Source of the DNA: an uncultured Thermomicrobiales bacterium | GTDB lineage: Bacteria > Chloroflexota > Chloroflexia > Thermomicrobiales > UBA6265 | Direction of reading: 5' to 3' | Length of the DNA: 8,183 nucleotides | Assembly (NCBI GenBank): GCA_902806365.1 | Contig: CADCWJ010000824.1 | Location: 1 to 8,183 of the forward strand | Shown: positions 1 through 5,843 of the stretch, piece by piece | Layout of the letters: each line of letters starts with the position of its first letter | Numbering within the stretch: position 1 is the first letter of the stretch | Notes under the pieces: model-generated | The model's input: only the letters and a program-made list of their open reading frames with translations | Told to the model about the DNA's origin: nothing | Database searches by the model: none | Translations under genes and position numbers: made by a program

Positions 1-1111
1 CCTTGACCCGGTCGAAGAACCCCCGACCATTCGGCTGCTGCGTAACTTCCTTGCCCAGGCTGGATGCCAACCGTTCGAACAGCTCCCGCTGATCGTCGGA
101 AAGCTTTTTTGGCACGACGACCTGAATCGTCACCAGTTGCTCCCCACGCTCACCGCCGCGAATGTCCGGAACTCCCTTCTGGCGGAGGCGGAACTGCTGG
201 CCGGATTGCGTTCCTGGCGGAATCCGGAACGCCACCGCTCCGTCGATCGTGTCGATCTCGATTTCGTCACCAAGCGCCGCCTGCGCGATATTGATTCCCA
301 CCTGGCTCTGCAGCGTCTTGCCGTGTCGTTCGAAATACTTGTGCGGTTCAACGCGGACCTTGACGTACAGGTTGCCGGCGATGCCGTTCGCCGGCCCATC
401 CTCACCCTGACCACTCAGTCGCAACGTCGCGTTGTCATCGATTCCGGCCGGGATCGTGACCGAAATCGTCCGGTAGTTGCGGCTGCGGCCCCTCCCCCGA
501 CAGACCTCACACGGCTCCGTAATCGTCACCCCTTCGCCGTGGCACGTCGGACAAGGTCCGGCGGTCATGAATTGCCCGAGTATGGTCTGCTGAACGCTCC
601 GGACTTCCCCGGAACCGCCGCAGGTGCCGCACGATGGCGGGGCCTTGCCGTCTTTCATCCGTGACCCGTGACACGCCTCGCAGGTCTCCAGCCGATCGAT
701 CTCGACATCCTTCTCCGCGCCGAAGACCGCTTCCTCGAACGTGAGTCCAATCGTTACCTGGATATCACCACCGCGCGGCGGCGCGGCGCTGCGACGGGCG
801 CCTGTCGAGGACCCGCCAAAGAAGCTCTCGAAAATGTCGGTGAAGGGCGAACCCCCGAAACCGCCGAACGGATCACCGCGGCCGGCGCCGTTCGCGGCGT
901 GACCATACCGATCGTAGGCGGCTCGACGATCGGCATTGGACAGCACCTCATGAGCCTCGTTCAATTCCTTGAAGAGGTCCTCGGCGCCATTTTCCTTGTT
1001 CACATCGGGGTGATATTTTCGCGCCAGCGTCCGGTAAGCCCGCTTGATTTCGCCATCAGTTGCGGTTTTGGACACCCCGAGCACGTCATAGTAGTCGCGT
1101 TTTTCGGCCAT
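1..1111 (-). CDS. dnaJ: Chaperone protein DnaJ (Hsp40, type I), C-terminal end cut off by window edge
   Basis: Cytosolic cochaperone that delivers unfolded protein to DnaK and stimulates its ATPase. The 370 residues in the window show the full type I order. The J domain (about 1-68) has the HPD triad at 34-36. A Gly/Phe-rich linker (about 72-105) follows. The zinc-binding region has four CxxC pairs at Cys144/147, 161/164, 187/190 and 201/204, and the C-terminal substrate-binding domains run to the edge. The first zinc repeat reads CEACHGSR, so the usual last Gly is Arg; the other three keep CxxCxGxG. The family is about 370-385 residues long, so only a short tail is missing. The ATG at 1111 gives the canonical N-terminus beginning MAEKRDYYDVLGV; an AGGA lies just 2 nt upstream, a weak ribosome site. 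The gene is not directly preceded by grpE or dnaK and has its own control region, including a CIRCE-like operator. Confidence 0.97.
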   Translation of the reverse strand, partial: MAEKRDYYDVLGVSKTATDGEIKRAYRTLARKYHPDVNKENGAEDLFKELNEAHEVLSNADRRAAYDRYGHAANGAGRGDPFGGFGGSPFTDIFESFFGGSSTGARRSAAPPRGGDIQVTIGLTFEEAVFGAEKDVEIDRLETCEACHGSRMKDGKAPPSCGTCGGSGEVRSVQQTILGQFMTAGPCPTCHGEGVTITEPCEVCRGRGRSRNYRTISVTIPAGIDDNATLRLSGQGEDGPANGIAGNLYVKVRVEPHKYFERHGKTLQSQVGINIAQAALGDEIEIDTIDGAVAFRIPPGTQSGQQFRLRQKGVPDIRGGERGEQLVTIQVVVPKKLSDDQRELFERLASSLGKEVTQQPNGRGFFDRVK

Positions 1112-1207
1112 GGTCCTGCTTTGGGAGATCGGCGGCACGCTCAGCCGCGGAAGGGACAAATCATCAGCGCTTTCGCCCCGAGAGGCGTCCGCACCGGTAC
1201 GATCTCC

Positions 1208-1236
1208 AGTATAGCCTCCCGCTGCGGGACTTCCAC
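1208..1236 (-). promoter_or_regulatory. Putative dnaJ promoter
   Basis: Read on the minus strand, a -10 hexamer TATACT (1213-1208) is preceded by a weak -35-like TGGAAG (1235-1230, 16-nt spacer) or GTGGAA (17-nt spacer). Transcription would start near 1201, leaving a leader of about 90 nt before the dnaJ ATG. The spacer itself contains a small palindrome, TCCCGC-A-GCGGGA (1229-1217). The -10 is good and the -35 poor, which would fit a regulated promoter, but this is read by eye only. Confidence 0.5.
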
Positions 1237-1241
1237 CCTGA

Positions 1242-1268
1242 GTGGCACTCTCCCGCCGAGAGTGCCAG
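1242..1268. promoter_or_regulatory. CIRCE-like operator (HrcA binding site) upstream of dnaJ
   Basis: A perfect inverted repeat with arms TGGCACTC (1243-1250) and GAGTGCCA (1260-1267) is separated by exactly 9 nt. The CIRCE consensus is TTAGCACTC-N9-GAGTGCTAA, so the GCACTC/GAGTGC core and the spacing match exactly; the outer bases differ (GTG for TTA). It lies in the gap between the two minus-strand genes, just upstream of the -35 region of the predicted dnaJ promoter, and about 130 nt before the dnaJ start. CIRCE is the operator of the heat-shock repressor HrcA, so heat-inducible dnaJ expression is inferred. A terminator for the upstream gene (stop at 1297) is less likely because no T-tract follows on the minus strand. 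Confidence 0.75.
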
Positions 1269-1296
1269 CCGACCTGGAGCGACGGAGAGCGCGCAG

Positions 1297-2166
1297 CTAC
1301 TCGACGGCGCGCAGGTCGATCACGGTTCCCGCCCGTCGCAGCGCCGTGCGATAAAACCAGGGAGCTGCCATCGAGAGGTAGATGCGTGCGTCGAGCCCGT
1401 CGATCAGCCCCTGCGGAATACCGCTCGCCCCGAAGCGCGCGCCCGCGACTGCGCCCGCCACGGCCCCGCTCGTATCGGTCTCGCCCCCGCGGCCAATCGT
1501 CGCGACGACGGCATCCTCGAAGTGCCTGGCCTGCTCCACCAACCCGGCGATATCGGCGATCAGGGCTGACAGTTCGTCAGCGCCGCTTTCGACGCGGCTT
1601 CCCTTTCCCCGCGCCGCATTGCAGACCGCCAGTGCCACCAGCGCTGTCAGCTCCGCCTGCATCGTTCCGGCATGCGTGAGGCGAGCGAGGGTTGCCGCCT
1701 CACGCCGGATGGTCGCCTCGTCGTAGGCTCCGAGCGCATGCAACAACCCGATCGGCACTCCACGGGTCGCGACCGCCAGCTCGGGCACATCCTCTCGATC
1801 GTCGAGTACCTGTCCTTCGTGGTCCCCCGCGCGCTCGACTCCGGCGATCACCGCCTCCGACATATACGCTCGCGACGGGCCGCGAACGAGAAACGTCATC
1901 CTGGCGTTGATGTTGACCGGATCGATGAGTCCGTCGTTCGTGGTCAGCGACTCGACGATGCAGAGGCAAATCTCGGTCTTGTCCGTTATTTCTCCAGGTG
2001 ATCCGGACGCGTCCGGATCGGTCCGGATGTACTCCGCCACCGCTCCATGACGCTCGGCAATCTCCCCGGCCGACAGCCCGCGCAGCGGTCGTCCCAGGGC
2101 ATCCCCGATAGCGAGGCCCAGCAACACTCCAAGAAACTGGTCTTCCGATGCGCTGCGTTCACCCAT
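1297..2166 (-). CDS. ADP-ribosylglycohydrolase family protein with altered metal-binding motifs
   Basis: A 289-residue protein of the ADP-ribosylglycohydrolase/DraG family, whose active members remove ADP-ribose from proteins or small molecules using two metal ions. Family marks are GLAIGDALG at 17-25, TRGVPIG at 134-140, LTH at 163-165, and a C-terminal block at 227-247 (GGETDTSGAVAGAVAGARFG). The two main metal-binding motifs are changed: TDDT is TDKT (61-64, Lys63 for Asp), and GGDTDT is GGETDT (Glu229 for Asp). Asp62, Asp231 and Thr232 remain. One substitution puts a positive charge at a metal site, so activity may be reduced, changed or lost. The ATG at 2166 is chosen because AGAAG sits 9 nt upstream; a GTG at 2172 would add two residues. 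There is no signal peptide or membrane segment. It is divergent from the PLP-enzyme operon on the plus strand. Its target is unknown. Confidence 0.9.
   Translation of the reverse strand: MGERSASEDQFLGVLLGLAIGDALGRPLRGLSAGEIAERHGAVAEYIRTDPDASGSPGEITDKTEICLCIVESLTTNDGLIDPVNINARMTFLVRGPSRAYMSEAVIAGVERAGDHEGQVLDDREDVPELAVATRGVPIGLLHALGAYDEATIRREAATLARLTHAGTMQAELTALVALAVCNAARGKGSRVESGADELSALIADIAGLVEQARHFEDAVVATIGRGGETDTSGAVAGAVAGARFGASGIPQGLIDGLDARIYLSMAAPWFYRTALRRAGTVIDLRAVE
2000..2019. repeat. 20-bp perfect palindrome inside the ADP-ribosylglycohydrolase gene
   Basis: The half-site GATCCGGACG is followed at once by its exact reverse complement, with no spacer. A further TCCGGAT copy follows at about 2022-2028. 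It lies inside coding sequence for the Asp-Pro-Asp-Ala-Ser-Gly-Ser loop just before the TDKT motif. A chance palindrome of this length somewhere in a GC-rich window of this size is uncommon but possible. No function is known. Confidence 0.5.
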
Positions 2167-2270
2167 CACCACTCGCTTCTCTCACGCTCACCCCTCAATC
2201 CCGTCCTTCCGAATGGAGATCATGACATGGTCCCATCTCCGGAACCCGGGAGAGAAGGAGCCTTCGTCAG

Positions 2271-2299
2271 TTGACGCCGCCCGGAGCGGATCATAGACT
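2271..2299 (+). promoter_or_regulatory. Sigma70-like promoter of the plus-strand operon
   Basis: TTGACG (2271-2276) and TAGACT (2294-2299) are spaced by 17 nt, close to the TTGACA/TATAAT consensus. Transcription would start near 2306, giving a leader of about 59 nt before the ATG at 2365. It lies between divergent genes and is the only convincing promoter seen upstream of the five closely spaced plus-strand genes. Confidence 0.6.
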
Positions 2300-2312
2300 G
2301 CGGTGTCAGCCA

Positions 2313-2327
2313 GCCGTTCCAAACGGC
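2313..2327 (+). other. Short hairpin in the operon leader
   Basis: GCCGTT (2313-2318) and AACGGC (2322-2327) form a perfect 6-bp stem with a 3-nt loop, a few bases after the predicted transcription start and 37 nt before the first gene. No T-tract follows, so it is not a terminator. It could stabilise the 5' end of the mRNA or be an operator half-site pair; chance is possible. The leader is too short for a known large riboswitch such as a T-box or SAM-I. Confidence 0.35.
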
Positions 2328-2364
2328 GCTCCCCGCTCGATCCCCGACGTCGAAAGCCGATTGC

Positions 2365-3570
2365 ATGCCGCCACCGCGAAGCACCCTCGACTCGTTCAAG
2401 GCCCGCACGCTCAGTGTCCATGCCGGCAAGGCGCTCGGTACCGGAAACGCGGTCCCGACCGCGGCACCGATTCATGTCGCGACGGCCTATAGCTACGAAA
2501 CCACCGACGAGCTCGACGCCGTATTCGAGGATAACTCCATCGGATACGTCTACTCCCGCTATGGGAACCCGACCGTGCGCGCCTTTGAAATGGCGATCGC
2601 CGCCGTCGAGCGCACCGAGCAGGCGGTTGCTTACGGCTCGGGCATGGCGGCTATTCAGGCAGCCATCCTCTGCGCCTCCTCTTCCGGTTCCCGCATTCTG
2701 GCGTCCCAGGATCTCTACGGGGCAACCCACGCCCTTCTCCGCGCAATGAAGGCCCAAAACGGGATCGAGACGACGTTCGTCGATATCCACGACCTTTCGC
2801 GGGTACGGCGCATGGCAGAGGAGATTGAGCCCGCGGTGATCTTCGCCGAGACGATCTCCAATCCGTTGATCCGGGTCACCGACATTCCTGGGGTCACCGC
2901 AATCGCCCGGGACACTGGCGCGGTTTCCATTATCGACAACACATTCGCCTCTCCCGTGATCGTCCAGCCAGCAACGCTCGGCGCCGATATCGTTGTCCAC
3001 TCGACGACGAAGTTCATCGGCGGTCACGGTGATACGACCGGTGGCGTCGTGGCGACGTCCGCGCGTCACGCGTCGGTTCTCCGGGAACAGGCCAAGCTGC
3101 TCGGAGCGCTGGCCGGACCATTCGACGCCTGGCTTGCCCTCCGCGGTCTCAAGACAATGCACCTTCGCGTCCGCCAGCAGAGCGAGAACGCACGGGCGAT
3201 CGCCGAGTGGATGGACGCGGACCTGCGAATCGAACGCGTCCACTACCCATGTCTCTCGCCAGGGCAGACGCCCTCGGTCTTCACCGGCGAGGGCCGGGGG
3301 GGTCTGCTCTCGTTCGAGATCGCGTCTGCATCGCGGGCGGAGGTTTTCCGCTTCCAGGATGCGCTGAAACTCTGCGTCCCCGCCACCACGCTTGGCGATG
3401 TGTACTCTCTCGTACTCTATCCCGCGATGAGCTCGCACCGCGCGCTCACGAGCGCGGAGCGCCAGGCGATCGGCATTCGCGACAATCTCGTCCGCCTGTC
3501 GGCCGGCATCGAGGATGTCGAAGATATCCTGGCGGACCTCGATCAGGCGCTCGCCGTCGCTACGTCCTGA
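2365..3570 (+). CDS. Cys/Met-metabolism PLP-dependent enzyme (cystathionine gamma-synthase/lyase family)
   Basis: A 401-residue fold-type I PLP enzyme of the trans-sulfuration family, which makes or breaks C-S bonds in sulfur amino acids. Lys216 in HSTTKFIGGHGD (212-223) is the PLP-binding lysine. Asp191 in DNTFASP (191-197) should bind the PLP ring nitrogen, YSRYGNPT (63-70) the phosphate, and YGSGMAA (90-96) is the usual glycine loop. LVRLSAGIED (375-384) holds the family arginine for the substrate carboxylate. Length is normal. The LYGAT segment (117-121) has Ala where methionine gamma-lyases have a characteristic Cys, so that activity is less likely. Cystathionine gamma-synthase, cystathionine lyase and O-acyl-homoserine sulfhydrylase cannot be told apart by eye. 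It is the first gene of the operon and ends 23 nt before the next PLP enzyme. Its ribosome site is weak (AAAG, 8 nt upstream). Confidence 0.95.
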   Translation: MPPPRSTLDSFKARTLSVHAGKALGTGNAVPTAAPIHVATAYSYETTDELDAVFEDNSIGYVYSRYGNPTVRAFEMAIAAVERTEQAVAYGSGMAAIQAAILCASSSGSRILASQDLYGATHALLRAMKAQNGIETTFVDIHDLSRVRRMAEEIEPAVIFAETISNPLIRVTDIPGVTAIARDTGAVSIIDNTFASPVIVQPATLGADIVVHSTTKFIGGHGDTTGGVVATSARHASVLREQAKLLGALAGPFDAWLALRGLKTMHLRVRQQSENARAIAEWMDADLRIERVHYPCLSPGQTPSVFTGEGRGGLLSFEIASASRAEVFRFQDALKLCVPATTLGDVYSLVLYPAMSSHRALTSAERQAIGIRDNLVRLSAGIEDVEDILADLDQALAVATS

Positions 3571-3593
3571 ATTGAATCTCAACCCGAGCACCT

Positions 3594-4874
3594 GTGAAAG
3601 AGGGTCTATTGGTCAAGGATGCTGACACCCGCAAGCTCGAGCGCCTCCGCGCACAACTCCCCGCCGTGACAGCCACCGGCTATTTCAACGCCGGAACCAA
3701 CGGCCCGATCGCGAGGGTGGTCCACGACGCGATCGTGCGAAAGGCCGAGCAAGAGCTCAACGAGGGACGCATCGTGCCTGGCGTATATCAGGACCACGCT
3801 GTTCAGGCCGACAAGGTCCGGGCGTTGCTGGCTCGTCTCCTTGGTGGAAACTCCGAGGAATATGCGCTCACCCAGAGCACCAACGATGGGCTCAACATCG
3901 CCCTCAACGGGCTCGATTGGAGCTCCGGCGACGAGGTGATCACGACATCGCTGGAGCATCCCTGCCTCTACATGCCGCTCGCACTGCTAAGTCACCGCTA
4001 CGGAATCAGGATTCGGATCGCCGAGATCGGAGACGGCGCCGGGGATATTGCCGGCGTCATCTCGCGGTTGATCTCACCGAACACCAGGGTCATTGCCTTG
4101 TCGCACGTTCTCTGGTCGTCCGGTGTCGTCGTCGACCTGCCCGCGATCTCCGCCCTCGCCCGCGAAAACGATCTGCTTCTGGTCGTCGATGGCGCACAGT
4201 CGGTCGGGCAAGTGGCGGTCGACATCCCGGCGACCGGCGCGGACGCCTATACCATCTCGGGCCAGAAATGGCTTGGCGGTCCCGAGGGCACCGGCGCCGT
4301 CTTCATTCGCCGCGATCGCTTTGTCGACTTCGCGCCTTCATCGGTCCGCTACGGGCAGTACGACCCGACCGGCTTTTTCCTGCCCGCCCCCGGCGCCAGG
4401 CGGTACGAGATGGGCGAATGCAACCCGGCGGCGGTGGAGGGCCTGAAGGCCGCCATCACCTTTTTGCTTGAGGACGTCGGCGCTGACTGGGCGTTCGCAC
4501 GGTCCGGCCAGCTCGGGGCTCGTCTGCTGAAACGTCTCTCCGGCATGGATGGCGTCACCGTCCACTCACCGAAGGGCCGGATCGGTGGCCTGGTCTGCTT
4601 CAACATCCCCGATCTGGACCCTGCCGCCGTGGCGGACAAACTCTACGACAAGGGATTCACCATCCGTTATGTCGCTGCTCCGCCTGGTCCGGCGGTTGCC
4701 CGTGCCTCGGTCGGATGGTGGAACACCGAGGAGGAGGTCGACACTCTCGCCAGCGCAATCTCAAACCTCGCGACCGCCATCCATAGCGACGCCACACGCA
4801 ACGGCCATCAAAAGGAAACGCTCCCATCGGCTAATGCCCGAAAAAAGTCACGAAAACTGCCCACCAAGGCCTGA
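3594..4874 (+). CDS. Aminotransferase class V-fold PLP-dependent enzyme
   Basis: A 426-residue fold-type I PLP enzyme of the class V group (cysteine desulfurases, isopenicillin-N epimerase-like and EgtE-like proteins). Lys225 in ISGQKWLGGPEGTG (221-234) is the PLP lysine. Asp199 and Gln202 in VDGAQSVG (198-205), the STND loop (95-98), EHPC (121-124) and SHVLWSSG (170-177) are family motifs. The desulfurase RxGHHCxQ-type active-site cysteine is missing; the C-terminal lobe instead reads IRYVAAPPGPAVARASVGWWNTEEEVD (357-383). A SufS/NifS role is therefore unlikely, and the true reaction is unknown. The last 30 residues or so form a polar, Lys/Arg-rich tail outside the conserved fold. The GTG at 3594 has no clear Shine-Dalgarno sequence; a TTG at 3609 follows AAGAGGG and may be the real start, removing five residues. 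It is the second gene of the operon, 9 nt before the next. Confidence 0.93.
   Translation: MKEGLLVKDADTRKLERLRAQLPAVTATGYFNAGTNGPIARVVHDAIVRKAEQELNEGRIVPGVYQDHAVQADKVRALLARLLGGNSEEYALTQSTNDGLNIALNGLDWSSGDEVITTSLEHPCLYMPLALLSHRYGIRIRIAEIGDGAGDIAGVISRLISPNTRVIALSHVLWSSGVVVDLPAISALARENDLLLVVDGAQSVGQVAVDIPATGADAYTISGQKWLGGPEGTGAVFIRRDRFVDFAPSSVRYGQYDPTGFFLPAPGARRYEMGECNPAAVEGLKAAITFLLEDVGADWAFARSGQLGARLLKRLSGMDGVTVHSPKGRIGGLVCFNIPDLDPAAVADKLYDKGFTIRYVAAPPGPAVARASVGWWNTEEEVDTLASAISNLATAIHSDATRNGHQKETLPSANARKKSRKLPTKA
3598..3604 (+). promoter_or_regulatory. Possible Shine-Dalgarno for an alternative TTG start
   Basis: AAGAGGG ends 4 nt before the TTG at 3609. It lies inside the reading frame if the GTG at 3594 is used. 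It is the best ribosome-site match near the class V gene and argues for the later start, although the spacing is short. Confidence 0.35.
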
Positions 4875-4883
4875 ATCGACGTC

Positions 4884-5051
4884 ATGGAGGAAGCGCTGTC
4901 CCCGTCCTCCCGCTGGGTGGTCTTTCGAGGGTCATTTCCCACAATTGGAAGCACGGATATGGTGGACGGTCGAATCATGTTGATCCCAATCACCAGCTCG
5001 GAACTGGCCGCGATCACCGCTGCCGAATGGAAAGCAACCGCCTGTGAGTGA
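4884..5051 (+). CDS. Small hypothetical protein, 55 residues
   Basis: An open frame fills the gap between the class V enzyme and the deacetylase-like gene. It starts with ATG 9 nt after the upstream stop and ends with a TGA inside an 8-nt overlap with the next GTG (GTGAGTGA, 5044-5051), the typical form of translational coupling. The protein begins MEEALSPSSRWVVFRGSF and has a central part rich in Ile, Met and Ser (IMLIPITSSELAAITAAEW). By hand count, about 37 of 55 third codon positions are G or C against about 31 of 55 second positions, a coding-like bias. No family was recognised and there is no clear signal peptide or transmembrane helix. Its own ribosome site is weak (AAGG 14 nt upstream), which would fit coupling to the upstream stop. 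It could instead be a chance frame; conservation would decide. Confidence 0.55.
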   Translation: MEEALSPSSRWVVFRGSFPTIGSTDMVDGRIMLIPITSSELAAITAAEWKATACE

Positions 5052-5841
5052 CAGCGAGATCACAACCGCCGCGGTCTGGCCCGCGCAACATCGGGCGGCA
5101 CTGATCGTCGTCGTGCATGTCGACGCCCACGATCCTCATGCCGTGGATGACGGTGGACCTGCGCTCGGGCTCGACTATGCCGCCACGGGGCTTCCCCGGC
5201 TGCTCCGGACCTGCGACGACCTTGGGATCGAGGCGACCACCGGCTGGACCGCCCAGGCACTGGCGAGTCACCCGCAACTGGCGAGAGCCGCCCACGAGCG
5301 CGGCCACGAGCTTTCCTGGAGCACCGCGTCGCTGACGTCCGCCCCCGGTTCGAAGTCCCCCTCGGACCTGCTCGCGAAGATTACGGGACAGCCGCGCCCG
5401 GGGTATATCGAGTCGCTCCCACTCGGAACCATCGATATCGTGGACCCGACATCCGGGGCGCCACGACCCGGTTCTACGCCACCCTGGATCATGACCGGCG
5501 CGGGTGGGGACACGCCCGTCATCGTCCGAGAAGGTGACTTCGATGAGTCGAGTGTGCGAATCCCGCTCTCGCCCTACTGGATCGATGCCACCTGGTTTCA
5601 CCCTCGCCATCCCGGGCCCCCGTCGTTGCTCCTCGAAGCCTGGTCCGCGAGTCTTGCCTCGGTCCGCGCCGAGGGAAGTCTGATGACGGTCGTGCTTCAT
5701 CCGCACATCGCCGGCCGGCCGGGGTTCGCGGACGCCATCGTCCGGTTCCTGGACGAAACGATCGCGAGTGGCGACGTCTGGATCGCGCGGGCTGACCACC
5801 TCGCCCTGTGGTGGAAGTCGAATACCGAACGGCTGTCGTGA
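5044..5841 (+). CDS. Polysaccharide deacetylase-family (NodB/PuuE-like) protein with degenerate active site
   Basis: A 265-residue protein with the layout of the HpPgdA/PuuE-type carbohydrate esterase 4 family, which hydrolyses N-acyl or related C-N bonds. ALIVVVHVDAHDP (19-31) matches the first strand with its acidic motif. GLPRLLRTCDDLGIEATTGW (49-68) matches the usual Gly-x-Arg-hLL...ATfF block, and RAAHERGHEL (81-90) the GHE motif. LHPHIAGRP (218-226) and DVWIARADHLALWW (244-257) match the C-terminal blocks. The HxxxH metal site expected after GHE is absent: Ser93 and Leu97 stand where the histidines should be. The middle region (about 97-150) is Pro/Gly-rich and poorly matched. The protein may therefore be a non-metal variant, a binding protein or an inactive paralogue. 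There is no signal peptide, so it acts in the cytosol. The GTG start has GGAAAG 9 nt upstream. It overlaps the small gene before it and ends 2 nt before the amidohydrolase. Confidence 0.87.
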   Translation: MSDSEITTAAVWPAQHRAALIVVVHVDAHDPHAVDDGGPALGLDYAATGLPRLLRTCDDLGIEATTGWTAQALASHPQLARAAHERGHELSWSTASLTSAPGSKSPSDLLAKITGQPRPGYIESLPLGTIDIVDPTSGAPRPGSTPPWIMTGAGGDTPVIVREGDFDESSVRIPLSPYWIDATWFHPRHPGPPSLLLEAWSASLASVRAEGSLMTVVLHPHIAGRPGFADAIVRFLDETIASGDVWIARADHLALWWKSNTERLS

Positions 5842-5843
5842 AC

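Noticed and set aside
1124..1207. An 8-bp inverted repeat, GGAGATCG/CGATCTCC, spanning the dnaJ leader; considered as an RNA thermometer stem
   Set aside because: The first arm lies mostly upstream of the predicted transcription start (about 1201), so it would not be in the mRNA. The second arm does not cover the ribosome site.
137..1354. Two long plus-strand frames (137-664 and 668-1354) opposite dnaJ
   Set aside because: They mirror dnaJ codons; DnaJ is unmistakable on the minus strand, with its HPD triad and four zinc repeats.
2365..3570. First PLP enzyme as methionine gamma-lyase
   Set aside because: The characteristic Cys after LYG is Ala120. The wider family is certain but this activity is not supported.
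2188..3591. A 467-residue open frame on the minus strand, longer than the plus-strand gene it covers
   Set aside because: It has no recognisable domain, is rich in Arg, Gly and Asp as antisense frames of GC-rich genes usually are, and the plus strand here encodes a complete, motif-rich PLP enzyme.
3594..4874. Class V enzyme as a cysteine desulfurase (SufS/NifS)
   Set aside because: The active-site cysteine motif of the C-terminal lobe is missing, and no suf or isc genes are nearby.
5014..5799. A 261-residue minus-strand frame opposite the deacetylase-like gene
   Set aside because: The plus frame has family motifs and fits the operon spacing. The minus frame is Arg/Gly-rich without any motif.
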